NCBI RefSeq assembly: GCF_900109525.1 | Contig: NZ_FOAN01000019.1 | Coordinates: forward strand, 1 to 43,660 | Length of the DNA stretch: 43,660 nt | Source: Allobosea lupini | GTDB lineage: Bacteria; Pseudomonadota; Alphaproteobacteria; Rhizobiales; Beijerinckiaceae | Direction of reading: 5' to 3' | Shown: positions 16,363 through 24,799 of the stretch, piece by piece | Layout of the letters: each line of letters begins with the position of its first letter | How positions within the stretch are numbered: the first letter of the stretch is position 1 | The notes under the pieces: generated by a model | Databases searched by the model: none | The model's input: only the letters and a program-made list of their open reading frames with translations | Told to the model about the DNA's origin: nothing | Position numbers and translations under genes: made by a program

Positions 16363-16742
16363 GCTTCTTGTCTGGCGACGAAGCTATTCAAAGCCGCGAC
16401 GTCCAACGCCTCGATTACCTCGACTTCCCACGGCGCGAACCGAAATCCGGTCATCCGGCAGAAGGCATCGAGGTCCTGCCAGCTCAACGCTGCCGGCCCC
16501 CAGCCGGTCGAGCCGCGGCGCGACGCCAGCCGATTGAAGGCCTGCCAGAGATACGCCAGTGCCGACGGGAACGGCGGGACGGCGAGCTCGGCCTCGATCT
16601 CGGCCCGGCGCTCGCCATCCCTGACACGATCGAGCAGGGTCTGCAGCGTCTCGCGATGGCTGAAGCCATCTTTGTCGCGCGCCGACAGCCGGAACTCAGC
16701 CTCGGCGTAGGCAATCAGCTCTTCGCCGAGGCCTTCGTAAAA
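16359..16742 (-). CDS. Tail assembly chaperone T domain, made as a G-T frameshift fusion
   Basis: This frame has no start codon with a Shine-Dalgarno. It is closed by a TGA just upstream of the G overlap and open from there for 127 codons. It encodes a typical T domain: FYEGLGEELIAYAEAEFRL, then ALAYLWQAFNRLASR and FRFAPWEVEVIEALD. A -1 shift from the G frame near 16738-16744 would give a fusion of about 273 residues. In lambda the GT product recruits the tape measure to the tube protein. Its TAG overlaps the stop of the converging lipoprotein gene. Confidence 0.85.
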   Translation of the reverse strand, partial: FYEGLGEELIAYAEAEFRLSARDKDGFSHRETLQTLLDRVRDGERRAEIEAELAVPPFPSALAYLWQAFNRLASRRGSTGWGPAALSWQDLDAFCRMTGFRFAPWEVEVIEALDVAALNSFVARQEA

Positions 16743-17179
16743 GACCGCTCGTCATTGAGGAATTCGAGAGCCTGCAGATAGACCCAGCCGAAGCGCGGGT
16801 CGAGGAACAGCTCGGTCGCCGCCTTCTCGCTGAAGATGAGCGGCGGGCTCGCCGGATCGAGCCGGACGGGCGTCCAGTCGACAATGCGCGCGACGACGCG
16901 GGCGACGTTCTCGCGGCGGACCTGCTCGACGTCGGTCTCTTCCGGCTTAATCTTGCGACCGTTGCGCATCTGTGCCTCGAGCAGCGATTGCTTGCGCAGC
17001 TCCTCGCGGGCATTGGCGTTGGCCCAGGCCAGCGTCTTGTCATGGCTCGGCCCGGCGAAGGTGATGGCCCAGCCGGTCGGCTGGCCGCTGCCAGGCTGCA
17101 GCACCATGAGCACGTCGACATCGGCGGGTTGGAAGGCTGAGAGATCGACCGCAACCGCGGCCGTGTCCTGGGTTTTCAT
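16715..17179 (-). CDS. Tail assembly chaperone G (154 aa)
   Basis: ATG 17179 is chosen over 17221 because the protein becomes family-like from MKTQDTAAVAVDLSAFQPAD. The body has VDVLMVLQPGSGQPTGWAIT, then a charged helix (ANAREELRKQSLLEAQMRNG) and the end LEFLNDERSFTKASAKS. It lies between the tail tube and tape measure genes, like lambda G, and its last codons overlap the T frame. The shorter product is expected in excess over the frameshift product. Cytoplasmic, not part of the mature virion. Confidence 0.83.
   Translation of the reverse strand: MKTQDTAAVAVDLSAFQPADVDVLMVLQPGSGQPTGWAITFAGPSHDKTLAWANANAREELRKQSLLEAQMRNGRKIKPEETDVEQVRRENVARVVARIVDWTPVRLDPASPPLIFSEKAATELFLDPRFGWVYLQALEFLNDERSFTKASAKS
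16738..16744 (-). promoter_or_regulatory. Candidate -1 frameshift site (UCUUUUA)
   Basis: On the minus strand the G frame reads CGG TCT TTT ACG. Slipping back one base re-pairs the TTT codon perfectly with TTT in the T frame (TTT TAC GAA). The shift must occur between a TGA in the T frame (about 12 bases upstream) and the G stop at 16715-16717, a window of about 40 bases. This is the only homopolymeric run inside it. The site is not a textbook X-XXY-YYZ heptamer. Confidence 0.55.
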
Positions 17180-17279
17180 GATTAACCTCTGTCGGAAGGT
17201 GGCGGGGCGGCGCCGACACACCGCCCCACCTGTCGCGACACTCGCCGGAGCGAGCTCGTCCGCTGTCGGGCGGGTTGGA

Positions 17280-17489
17280 TCAGCCGGCCTTCACCGGCCG
17301 GGCGGGCGCAGGCTTGGCCGGCTCAGGCTCGTCGGCCTTGCCGGTCGCGCTGATCGCGATCGCCGGCAGGTCCTCGTGACGGCTCGGCCAGGCGACGGCG
17401 AGGCCGGCCTTGCGACCCTCGTCGATCGCGTCGGCGAGCGCCTGCGCGGCCGAGCGGATCGCCCGCTCGGCATCTTGTGCTTTGCTCAT
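17280..17489 (-). CDS. Hypothetical small tail-region protein (69 aa)
   Basis: ATG 17489 has AGGAGC 8 bases upstream. The N-terminal helix is Ala-rich and charged (MSKAQDAERAIRSAAQALAD). The middle (LAVAWPSRHEDLPAIAISA) resembles part of the following G protein (PTGWAITFAGPSHDKTLAW) only loosely. The C-terminus is Pro/Ala/Lys-rich and disordered. It is flanked by 100 bp without a gene on the G side (17180-17279), in which I see no clear signal. Confidence 0.55.
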   Translation of the reverse strand: MSKAQDAERAIRSAAQALADAIDEGRKAGLAVAWPSRHEDLPAIAISATGKADEPEPAKPAPARPVKAG

Positions 17490-17518
17490 GGTGGTGCTCC
17501 TGCTGGTCCCCCCAGCGA

Positions 17519-18709
17519 TCAGGCCGCCGAGGTCTGGTAGACGACGGTGGAATCGGAATAGGCGCCGCCGCGCTCGTCCTTCCCGATCAGCAGGTTGATC
17601 GTCTGGGTGCGGGCATTGTCGGCGCCGAGCTCCGACTTCTGCATGCTCGCCAGCGTCAGGTTGCCGACGAAGAAGGAACAGAAGTCCTTCGGCTCGCTTT
17701 CGTTCTCGGTGAAGAGCAGGTGCAACGACAGGACTTCCTCGTCGAGGAACTGCTGCACGCGGCTGATGTCCTTCTTCAGGGCGGTGATCGAGCCCTCGAC
17801 CGTCGCCTGGTTGGTGAAGACGTCGGGCGTCAACACCGAGCCGACGACGGGCACGCCGGCGGCATTGAGGTTGATGTTGAGGTTGAGCGCGGTGATGTCG
17901 AGGACATCCTCAGCTCCCAGCCGGATCATCGCCTCGACGGCGGTCATGCCGATTGAGGTGGTCGCGACCGGCGAGGCGAAGTAGGGCGAATCCACGCCGG
18001 TCTTCGTGTCCATGTCCTGACCGACGAGGCCGAAGGTCACAGTCGCCATGCCATTCGGCTGTAGCTGCAGCTGCAGCGAGCCGATCCGGACACCCGTGAA
18101 CAGCTCGGAGCCGTCGATATCGATCTCGCGTTCCTCGACCGCAAAGGATCGCGGGATCGTCCCCATCAGCAGCTTCTTCGCCCGCGCCAGGGTGATGTTC
18201 GACTGCTCTGCGATCGTCGTCACCGGATCGGCCACCGTCATCACCAGGGCGGTCAGCCCTGCGACGCGCAGGTTCCGGCCATTGTTGGCGGCGCCGCCGG
18301 CGGTGAAGGCACCGAAGCGCACGACGTCGCCGACGCGGACGCCATCAGTGATCCAGGAGCCCGACGCCCGCGTGAAGGTCTTGCCAGTCGCATCGGCCGC
18401 CACCGCCAGGCCGGACAGCGCGAGCGGGGCGTCGAAGCTGCCGCGGAACGCCGCCTCGATGAAGTCGTCATAGCTGCCGAGCGAGAGATCGCCGACATAG
18501 GAGCCGGAGACCGAGCGCGAGCCGTGGCGACCGCGCGAGATCTGGCCGTCGCGCCGGACCTCATTGGAGCGGATCGGCTCCTTCGTCAGGTTAAGGCCGC
18601 CGCTATTGGGTCGGAAGACCTTCGACCCGGTCGCGCCGTCCGGCAGGACGCCGAAGCTGGCTTCAGGCTTGTAGGCGACAAGGATGTTCCGGCCGGACTG
18701 ATAGGCCAT
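17519..18709 (-). CDS. Major tail tube protein (396 aa)
   Basis: Starts at ATG 18709 with GGAGC upstream. The N-terminus MAYQSGRNILVAYKPEASFG, then RSNEVRRDGQISRGRHG and SYVGDLSLGSYDDFIEAAF, match phage tail tube proteins of the Phage_tube_2 type. Residues 90-160 look like an inserted Ig-like beta domain, and the C-terminal half repeats a tube-like fold (NPNGMATVTFGLVG-type strands). It is longer than lambda V because of the insert. It polymerises into hexameric rings around the tape measure. Gene order (before G/GT) agrees. Confidence 0.87.
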   Translation of the reverse strand: MAYQSGRNILVAYKPEASFGVLPDGATGSKVFRPNSGGLNLTKEPIRSNEVRRDGQISRGRHGSRSVSGSYVGDLSLGSYDDFIEAAFRGSFDAPLALSGLAVAADATGKTFTRASGSWITDGVRVGDVVRFGAFTAGGAANNGRNLRVAGLTALVMTVADPVTTIAEQSNITLARAKKLLMGTIPRSFAVEEREIDIDGSELFTGVRIGSLQLQLQPNGMATVTFGLVGQDMDTKTGVDSPYFASPVATTSIGMTAVEAMIRLGAEDVLDITALNLNINLNAAGVPVVGSVLTPDVFTNQATVEGSITALKKDISRVQQFLDEEVLSLHLLFTENESEPKDFCSFFVGNLTLASMQKSELGADNARTQTINLLIGKDERGGAYSDSTVVYQTSAA

Positions 18710-18742
18710 GGCTCTGCTCCTGATGCTGAGGCGTTGGCGAGG

Positions 18743-19189
18743 TCAGGCTCGGTGCCAGAACTCGAAGGGGATGGTCACGACGACGGCGAACCACATGCCG
18801 TTGTCATCGCCGGCGCCGCCGCCGGAGATGCGTGGCGTCCAGGACCGGACACAGACGCCCGGGCCGTCCTGGAAGAATTCCTTGGCGCGGAAGATCTCGC
18901 CGATCTGGCCGGCCAGGGCGAAGCCAGGGGCAGCGCCTTCGCCATCGGGCACATAGACGGTGACCATGATCAGCCCGTCTTCGACGACGACATGATCGCC
19001 AGGGATGCCGACGCCGCGGATCTCGGCGCCGGTCCCAATGACCTCGGCATAGGCCCAGGGCACCGGCTTGCCGCCGCCATCGACCACGTCCGGCCGTGTC
19101 CGGTTCGGCCAGGCGATCGGCAGACCCGCAGGCTTTTGGGCTTCCAGTCGGCTCTCGACCGCAGCCGCGGCCCCGGCAAAGTCAGCCAT
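18743..19189 (-). CDS. Tail terminator protein, DUF4128/lambda U-like (148 aa)
   Basis: The protein starts with an amphipathic helix (FAGAAAAVESRLEAQ) and the motif GLPIAWPNRTRPD, which is typical of tail terminators of this group. A beta-rich core with paired strands (HVVVEDGLIMVTVYVPDGEG) follows, and near the C-terminus WFAVVVTIPFEFWHRA. It stands directly before the tail tube gene and overlaps the preceding gene by one base (TGATG). It is predicted to cap the tail tube at the head-proximal end. Confidence 0.75.
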   Translation of the reverse strand: MADFAGAAAAVESRLEAQKPAGLPIAWPNRTRPDVVDGGGKPVPWAYAEVIGTGAEIRGVGIPGDHVVVEDGLIMVTVYVPDGEGAAPGFALAGQIGEIFRAKEFFQDGPGVCVRSWTPRISGGGAGDDNGMWFAVVVTIPFEFWHRA

Positions 19190-19806
19190 CAGAGCGGCCT
19201 GATCACCAGCGCCGGGCGGCGCAGATCCTGTGCCTGCTTCGCGGCAGTGCGACCACGCGCTCGGCCTGTCTGCGCCAGGCCGAATACAGGCATGTAGGTG
19301 AACTTGATCGCCGCGACATTGCCGAAGCGTCGGCGCAGCATCAGCTCGGCCTGCTGATAGACGCGCTCGGTCCCGGGCACGCGCATCGTCATCTTGCCGA
19401 GCTCGATCTTGCGGGCATAGGGCAGCGGATTGGCGATGAAGACCTCTTCGCCGTCGCGCGCCTCCCAGCCCTTCAGACTGCGCACCGCGGCGCCGCCGAC
19501 GAAGAGGGTGTGCGAATTACGGTAGTCGCCGGAGAGCACTGGCGAGAGCGCGAACAGCGTTTCCATCGCGAATTGCACAACCTCGCCGAGGCGCTGATAG
19601 CGGTACTCGATCACGCCGAAGGGCTTGACCGTTTCCTCAGCCGCGCCGAGGCGGCCATCGACCGTGCGGCGGAATGCGGTCGGCCGCGGCGTCGCCTTCA
19701 TCACCTTGCCATGCTCACGCTTGGCGAAGGCGGCCAGGTCCTGCTGGCACGCGGCGACCGCCGCGAGCTGCGCGGCCTTGAACTGCAGGGCGATCGACGG
19801 CGCCAT
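19189..19806 (-). CDS. HK97 gp10-like head-tail/tail completion protein (205 aa)
   Basis: ATG 19806 is chosen because it overlaps the upstream stop (TGATG) and gives the family-like N-terminus MAPSIALQFKAAQLAAVAAC. The HK97-gp10 features are present in the middle: SPVLSGDYRNSHTLFVGG, then GEEVFIANPLPYARKIELG, followed by ERVYQQAELMLRRRFGNVA. The N-terminal helix is followed by a basic segment. It is expected at the head-tail interface, between head closure and terminator proteins, as the gene order shows. Confidence 0.75.
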   Translation of the reverse strand: MAPSIALQFKAAQLAAVAACQQDLAAFAKREHGKVMKATPRPTAFRRTVDGRLGAAEETVKPFGVIEYRYQRLGEVVQFAMETLFALSPVLSGDYRNSHTLFVGGAAVRSLKGWEARDGEEVFIANPLPYARKIELGKMTMRVPGTERVYQQAELMLRRRFGNVAAIKFTYMPVFGLAQTGRARGRTAAKQAQDLRRPALVIRPL

Positions 19807-20138
19807 CACATCCCCCGCAAGTGAAGTTCGACGCGCACGACGACGTCGTTGATCGCAATCGGGTCGGGCGCCTGGACGCGGAACCACTGTCCGTTGCTGC
19901 GGACGCGATCCCCCTCCTTCGGAGCGATCCACCCGGCCGGCGTCAGCGGCGTCGGCGACAGGACTGCCAGCCGGTCGCCCTGCTGGATCGAGCCGACCAG
20001 CTCGTCGGGCTTGAAGTCGCGCACGAAGGCGCGGCACGTCAGGTCCGCCAGAGCGCCGCCGGCGCGCGTGAGCGTCACCATGCTGCCATGGGCTGCAAGC
20101 TGGCGATCGAGCATCGCGATCGCGGCCGAAGGGATCAC
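19806..20138 (-). CDS. Head closure/head-tail joining protein (110 aa), GTG start
   Basis: GTG 20138 overlaps the TGA of the upstream adaptor gene (GTGA), the junction style of this operon; the next in-frame ATG is at 20114. The sequence has an N-terminal helix (AAIAMLDRQLAAHGSMVTL). A small beta-barrel follows, with RAFVRDFKPDELVGSIQQGD and GDRVRSNGQWFRVQAPDPI, the pattern of phage head-tail joining proteins of the lambda FII/SPP1 gp16 class. It should seal the connector after packaging. Confidence 0.7.
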   Translation of the reverse strand: MIPSAAIAMLDRQLAAHGSMVTLTRAGGALADLTCRAFVRDFKPDELVGSIQQGDRLAVLSPTPLTPAGWIAPKEGDRVRSNGQWFRVQAPDPIAINDVVVRVELHLRGM

Positions 20139-20758
20139 AGCGAATAGACCTTGAGTCCGGAGAGCAGGCTTTCGACGGCCTGGCTGATGGCGGGACGGGC
20201 ATTGCCGCGCTCCCACTCCTGCGAGCCGACGCCTTCGACGACTTCCTTTTTCAACGAGGGGTCGCCGGCGCCGACATGGCTGAGCTCGCTGACACGCAAC
20301 GCCAGGGCTGATTTGACCTTGGCGGGAACGGCGTCGGGCTCGTAACCAGCCCGATACCGGATCCGGACGCTACCCGGTTCGCAGGCCACGGCTGGCCATG
20401 ACTTGCCCGGGGCAAGCCCGACATTGCCATCGCGGGAGCGATAGACCTCGCTCGCCACGACGCCATCAGTTCCGTCCGGCGCGGTGAACGCGATCTCAGT
20501 GACGTCGACGAAGGGCGGGAAAGGCAGCGACAGCCATTCGCCGCGGCAGGGGAAGGCGGAGCACCGCAACTCCAGTGTCTGCCGGCCGATGGCCCGGCCA
20601 AGCCAGCCGGTCGGGCCATCGATCTCTTCCGTCGCCGCCGCGATCAGCCCGTCGAGCAACCCATCGGCCACGCCGGCAAGGGCTGGGATGGCAGCCTTGA
20701 CGGCGGTGGCCGTCAGCACCGGCTGCGGCGGAGCGATCACGACGACGCGGGAGTGCAT
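20135..20758 (-). CDS. Head-tail connector/adaptor, HK97 gp6-like (207 aa)
   Basis: The helical N-terminus (VLTATAVKAAIPALAG ... LLDGLIAAATEEIDGPTGWL) is typical of gp6-like connector proteins that stack below the portal. A beta insertion (FPPFVDVTEIAFTAPDGTDG) and the motif VRIRYRAGYEPDAVPAKVK, followed by helices carrying SLKKEVVEGVGSQEWE, complete the fold. It is placed between capsid-associated genes and head closure, as expected. Confidence 0.8.
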   Translation of the reverse strand: MHSRVVVIAPPQPVLTATAVKAAIPALAGVADGLLDGLIAAATEEIDGPTGWLGRAIGRQTLELRCSAFPCRGEWLSLPFPPFVDVTEIAFTAPDGTDGVVASEVYRSRDGNVGLAPGKSWPAVACEPGSVRIRYRAGYEPDAVPAKVKSALALRVSELSHVGAGDPSLKKEVVEGVGSQEWERGNARPAISQAVESLLSGLKVYSL

Positions 20759-20763
20759 GGCGG

Positions 20764-21126
20764 TCAGTCGACCAGGACGTGGAACGTGCCGGTCTTGCTG
20801 GCGCCGCCTTGGGCCAGCACGATCTTGACGCGATCGTTGGCGAGACCGGGGCTTGCGAGCACGCCGGTACCGCCGGCAGCATAGAGCGCAGCGGCGCCCG
20901 CTGGGGAATGCGTCGGAACACGCGGATAGCGCACTGCCGAGGCATTGACGTTGGCCTCAGTCCAGAGGTTCTCGCCCGTCGCCTCCGCCGTGATCGCGAA
21001 GTCGACACCGTCGACATAGTCGCCCTTCACGTAATGGATGCTGTGGATCTTGCCGGACAGCCGGGGCGAATAAACCGTCGCCGAACCGTCGGCGGCCGTG
21101 GTGACAGTGATCTTCTGACGACGCAT
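20764..21126 (-). CDS. Conserved virion-associated protein of head module (120 aa)
   Basis: ATG 21126 gives a protein beginning MRRQKITVTTAADGSATVYS, beta-rich throughout, with the motifs SGKIHSIHYVKGDYVDGVDF and AAALYAAGGTGVLASPGLAN, and ending ASKTGTFHVLVD. Proteins with this pattern are common between capsid and connector genes of proteobacterial siphoviruses, but I know no assigned function. Head decoration or a head-tail accessory role is possible from position. Confidence 0.65.
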   Translation of the reverse strand: MRRQKITVTTAADGSATVYSPRLSGKIHSIHYVKGDYVDGVDFAITAEATGENLWTEANVNASAVRYPRVPTHSPAGAAALYAAGGTGVLASPGLANDRVKIVLAQGGASKTGTFHVLVD

Positions 21127-21181
21127 GAGCAGGGTCCTTTTTGACGATGGCCCTAGGGCCGGTTTGCGGCGAAGAGCCGGA

Positions 21182-21382
21182 CTACTCGTCCGGCTGGTCT
21201 CGCCTGGGCTTGGCCGCTTTCGCGGCCGGTTTGCCCGCCTTGGCGGCGGCTTTCTGCTCCGGCCTCTCGCCAAGCCCGCGCGAGGCAAGGTCTCGGACGA
21301 CGGGGGCCGGCAGATGATCCAGCGAAGCGCCGCGACGGATCATCTCCGTTCCATGCCGGAACGACTTCAGGGCCTTCGGCAT
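21182..21382 (-). CDS. Small basic head-region protein (66 aa)
   Basis: ATG 21382 is chosen over 21403 because AGGAGG lies 8 bases upstream. The first 45 residues (PKALKSFRHGTEMIRRGASL, then APVVRDLASRGLGE) resemble short proteins often encoded after the HK97-type capsid, and the tail is Lys/Ala/Pro-rich and basic. The basic tail could touch DNA or the acidic head interior. Unnamed family, moderate confidence that it is expressed. Confidence 0.6.
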   Translation of the reverse strand: MPKALKSFRHGTEMIRRGASLDHLPAPVVRDLASRGLGERPEQKAAAKAGKPAAKAAKPRRDQPDE

Positions 21383-21444
21383 CGCTGCCTCCTGGGTTGA
21401 CACCGCCGCGTCGAACCGCGACGGCGCCGCGTTACGAGGGGGGA

Positions 21445-22662
21445 TCAGCCGCCGGCGGCGGCCGTGCCGAACTGGCCGGTGACGAAAGCCTCCGGCCGCT
21501 TGACCGCGAGCGCGGTGCGCTCCTCACAGCGGATCGAGATCATGTTCTTCTCGAAGTCGTCGGCATTCTCGGTCGAGATGACGACGTTGGCGTCTTCCCG
21601 ATCGAAGACCTGAGCCGCCGTCTGGAAGGCGCCGGCCAGGAACTCGCCCTCGAATTCCGGCACTTCCGTCTCGGCGATCGGACGGCCCCAGAGAGTCGGG
21701 CCGGCGATGCGCAGCGGGTTGGCGAGAATGTAGTCGCCGACCGAAGTCTTGGTCAGCTCGATCCGAGCCCAGTCCTCGAAATGCACGACGAACCCGGTCA
21801 CCGGCATGCGCGCCACCTGCGCCTGCAGGATAGCGAGACGCAGATCGTCGATCGGAGTGCGCATGTCGGGCTCGAAAGCAGGGGCAAACTCCTGTGCCTG
21901 CGGCACGATGCCCTCGATATTGCCGGCCCCGCCGGCGCCGAAGAGAAACTCCTGCTCTTCGACATACTTCAGCCCGTAGCGCATTTCGGCGTCGATGGTG
22001 GACTGCAGCTGCGCGAAGTCGTCGAGGATCTGCTTCGACGCCTTGAACATGTGCGCGATGGTGACCACCGGCGTGATCTTCGAGCTGAAGGTGATGCTCG
22101 AATAGGGCTTGGCAGTGCCTTCCGGAACGACTGCAGCGGCGTTGGTGAACCCGGTCTGCTGCACCCAGAAGATCGCCGGCGACGTGGTCCGGCCGGGCGC
22201 GATCAAATCACGGATGAAGAGCCGCTGCTTCGGCATGGCATCGATGCCGGGCAGGCGCTGCGGCTCGACGATACCCGCAGGGACGTCGGCGCTGAGCAGG
22301 GCATTCTTGACCGGAACGCTGATGCGCTGGCCGCCCTGGATGACACTGGAATTCAGCGCCTTGATCTTGTCATGAGCGACCGCCTGCGCGCCGACGGACT
22401 GCGGAGCATCCTCGTCACCGCGGCGGCGGGCGCCCTTCTGCTCGATTTCGCCGAGGCGCGCGGTGAGTTCGGACACCTTGCCGCCGAGTTCGGTCTGGCT
22501 GAGCGCCATCTTGTCGACCTCGGCCTTGGTCTCTTCCGAGAGCTTGCCGAGGTTCTTGACCTCCTTCAGCGCCTCCTCCGACTTCTTTGAGAAGTCGTCG
22601 TTCACGCGCGCGAGGTCGTTCGTGACCTGCTTGAGCAGGTCCCGCAGATCTTCGTTGGCCAT
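21445..22662 (-). CDS. Major capsid protein, HK97 fold (405 aa)
   Basis: Starts at ATG 22662 with a perfect AGGAGG. Residues 1-75 form a Lys/Glu-rich coiled coil, the delta (scaffold) domain that the head protease removes. The HK97 fold begins around residue 115. Recognisable segments are PEGTAKPYSSITFSSKITPV (E-loop region), then a helix with KASKQILDDFAQLQSTIDAE and RYGLKYVEEQEFLFG. Towards the C-terminus are MNP-like NPLRIAGPTLWGRPI and GAFQTAAQVFDRE. It lies directly after the ClpP-like protease. Confidence 0.94.
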   Translation of the reverse strand: MANEDLRDLLKQVTNDLARVNDDFSKKSEEALKEVKNLGKLSEETKAEVDKMALSQTELGGKVSELTARLGEIEQKGARRRGDEDAPQSVGAQAVAHDKIKALNSSVIQGGQRISVPVKNALLSADVPAGIVEPQRLPGIDAMPKQRLFIRDLIAPGRTTSPAIFWVQQTGFTNAAAVVPEGTAKPYSSITFSSKITPVVTIAHMFKASKQILDDFAQLQSTIDAEMRYGLKYVEEQEFLFGAGGAGNIEGIVPQAQEFAPAFEPDMRTPIDDLRLAILQAQVARMPVTGFVVHFEDWARIELTKTSVGDYILANPLRIAGPTLWGRPIAETEVPEFEGEFLAGAFQTAAQVFDREDANVVISTENADDFEKNMISIRCEERTALAVKRPEAFVTGQFGTAAAGG

Positions 22663-22685
22663 GAAGGCCTCCTATGTGAGGTGGA

Positions 22686-23537
22686 TCAGGCCCGCAGCAG
22701 GCTCAGGCGAGCAGCCGCAAGGCGGAGGGTGTCGAGACCGTCACCGGCCTCCTCATCGTCGACAGCGCTCGGCATGTCGTTCACGGCAGCGCGCGGCGTG
22801 CCGGTGATCTCCTTGAAGGCGGCGCGGATCTCGGTCCGTGTCCACCCGGCCTTGTTCAGGGCATTGTCGACACGGCGAAGCGCCGTCGGTTGCGAGGGCT
22901 TCTCCTCCTTGACGGCGTCGCCCGGCAGCAGGGCAGTGGCGAAGCCGGCGTCGATCGCACCAGGGCCGTCGAAGAACGTCTCGGCGTCCATCCATGCCGC
23001 CACCTCATCCTGCCGGTTGCCGCTGCGATCGGCAAAGAGGCCGGCGAGGGAATTGTCGAAGATGGCCAGCGTTTCGCTGATGTCGGAAAAGCCATTCCGG
23101 TCGCCGTAGGCGAGCAGATGGGTGTTGTGGATCATCAGGAAGCCGGCCTTGGCGATCTCGATCTCGTCGCCGGCCATGGCCACGATCGCCGCGGCGGACG
23201 CCGCGATGCCGAGGATCTTCACCGTTACGGCTTCGGGATGCTGGCGCAGCATGTTGTAGATCGCCACACCTTCCATGAAGTTGCCGCCCGGCGAGTTGAT
23301 GTTGACCGTCACCGGCTTGCTGCCGATGTAGCGCAGCGCCGCGGCGACCCGCTTGGCTGAAACACCCTCACCCCAGAAATCCTCGCCGATCACACCGAGG
23401 ATGGAGATCGACGCGTCGCCATCACCAGCAGCGGCGCGAACGTTCTGGTTCCAGTGGGCCAGAGCCTTGTCGCTGGGCTTGGCTTCTGCGCGGGCGGCGA
23501 GCGCACCAGTGAGCGCCGGCAGGGCACGAATGGTCAT
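22686..23537 (-). CDS. Head maturation protease, ClpP-like S14 serine protease (283 aa)
   Basis: Residues 45-205 carry the ClpP fold. VTVNINSPGGNFMEG is the oxyanion region, Ser114 in GIAASAAAIVAMAG is the nucleophile, His137 in MIHNTH is the general base, and a later Asp completes the triad. The C-terminal segment is charged and probably removed on maturation. Phage versions process the capsid delta domain. It overlaps the portal gene (ATGA) and precedes the capsid gene, the usual HK97-type order portal-protease-capsid. Confidence 0.9.
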   Translation of the reverse strand: MTIRALPALTGALAARAEAKPSDKALAHWNQNVRAAAGDGDASISILGVIGEDFWGEGVSAKRVAAALRYIGSKPVTVNINSPGGNFMEGVAIYNMLRQHPEAVTVKILGIAASAAAIVAMAGDEIEIAKAGFLMIHNTHLLAYGDRNGFSDISETLAIFDNSLAGLFADRSGNRQDEVAAWMDAETFFDGPGAIDAGFATALLPGDAVKEEKPSQPTALRRVDNALNKAGWTRTEIRAAFKEITGTPRAAVNDMPSAVDDEEAGDGLDTLRLAAARLSLLRA

Positions 23538-24799
23538 GCGTCAACTCCGAGCGGTGGCCCGCCATTGTGGCCGATGAGGGACTGCAGGTGGTTCATCAGC
23601 GCCGAGACGGAGGTCGTCGCCGTGATCGGAATGTTCTGAGCCTGCATGCGAGGCACATCGCCCCCCGCCACCGGCGAGAGACCTTCAAGGCGGCGGACCT
23701 CGTTGATCGTCATCACGCCGGCTGCGAGCATCGCGACATAGAAGGCGGCGCGCGCCGCACTGTCGGTACGGAGCAGATCCTCGTAGTTGATGCGCAGCGA
23801 GAAGCGCTGGCGCTCCTCCGGCGTCAACAGGCGCTTGGCAACCGCCTGCTCGATCCGTTTGAAGAGAGGTCGCAGACCAAGCGTGTACCAGGCCTGCATG
23901 ACGACACCGACGCCGGTGCCCCACATCGTCTGGCCCTCGCCGGCATGGCCGATGATGATCGGCGGCGTGCCCAGCCAGCGACAGACTTCCTCGACATTAA
24001 ACCGGCGATTGAGGATCAGCTCGGCATCCCGGTTCGACAGGCTGATCGACTTCCAGTCGACACCTCCCTCGAGGATACCCGCCCAAGGTGCCGCCGGCCC
24101 CGCATTGGCGTCGACGAGGCTTTTCTTGGCATCGGCACGCTGCTCAGCGGTCAGCGGCTTGGCGCCGGGCGGCATGACGAAGAAGCCCTTCGCCCTCTGG
24201 CCGCGGGAGAATCCCTGTCCGACGGCCCGCTCGGTCGCGATCGTCAGGCTGAGCGTCTGCCGGGCATACTCGACCGGCGACATGCCGACATCGCCATCGC
24301 CGAAGCCCTTGATATGGAAAACCTTTTCTTCCGGTAGCTTCTCTTCCTTGCCGCGATCGACGAACCGATATTCCAGCGAGCCGTCCTCCTTGCGGATCAC
24401 GACCGTGTCGTTCGGCATGCGGTTGATCGCGACGATGCGGCGCCCGACATAGGACTTCTCGCCAAAGCCGTTTCCGGTGGTGCAGAGCCCGAGGACGCGA
24501 CCTTCCCAGAACTCGATCGCGGTCTGATCGGCGTTCGGGCTCTCGTCGAGCAAGCCCTGCAGCCAATGGCCGCTGGCCTTGACCTTCACGCCATCCTTGC
24601 CCTTCTCCATGATGTCGAAGGACAGGCTGGCCACCGTCTGCGCCGTGATGCGGACGCAAGCCCAATAGGCCGAGAGATTGAGCGCGCCCTGAACCGAGAC
24701 GGGTTCGCCCGCCCAGGTCTCGCCACGGCCCAGCAGATCGTAGAGGCCGGAATCGGTCGCACGAAGCGGCCGTCCGATCCAGCGCGACCAGAAGCCCAT
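23534..24799 (-). CDS. Portal protein, HK97 family (421 aa)
   Basis: MGFWSRWIGRPLRATDSG starts the protein, and SAYWACVRITAQTVASLSFD is the conserved helix-containing N-terminal region of HK97-type portals. Further family points are the stem/wing segments GKEEKLPEEKVFHIKGFG and the C-terminal NEVRRLEGLSPVAGGDV with a following disordered tail. It forms the dodecameric ring at one capsid vertex through which DNA passes. Its ATG overlaps the TerL stop. Confidence 0.93.
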   Translation of the reverse strand: MGFWSRWIGRPLRATDSGLYDLLGRGETWAGEPVSVQGALNLSAYWACVRITAQTVASLSFDIMEKGKDGVKVKASGHWLQGLLDESPNADQTAIEFWEGRVLGLCTTGNGFGEKSYVGRRIVAINRMPNDTVVIRKEDGSLEYRFVDRGKEEKLPEEKVFHIKGFGDGDVGMSPVEYARQTLSLTIATERAVGQGFSRGQRAKGFFVMPPGAKPLTAEQRADAKKSLVDANAGPAAPWAGILEGGVDWKSISLSNRDAELILNRRFNVEEVCRWLGTPPIIIGHAGEGQTMWGTGVGVVMQAWYTLGLRPLFKRIEQAVAKRLLTPEERQRFSLRINYEDLLRTDSAARAAFYVAMLAAGVMTINEVRRLEGLSPVAGGDVPRMQAQNIPITATTSVSALMNHLQSLIGHNGGPPLGVDA

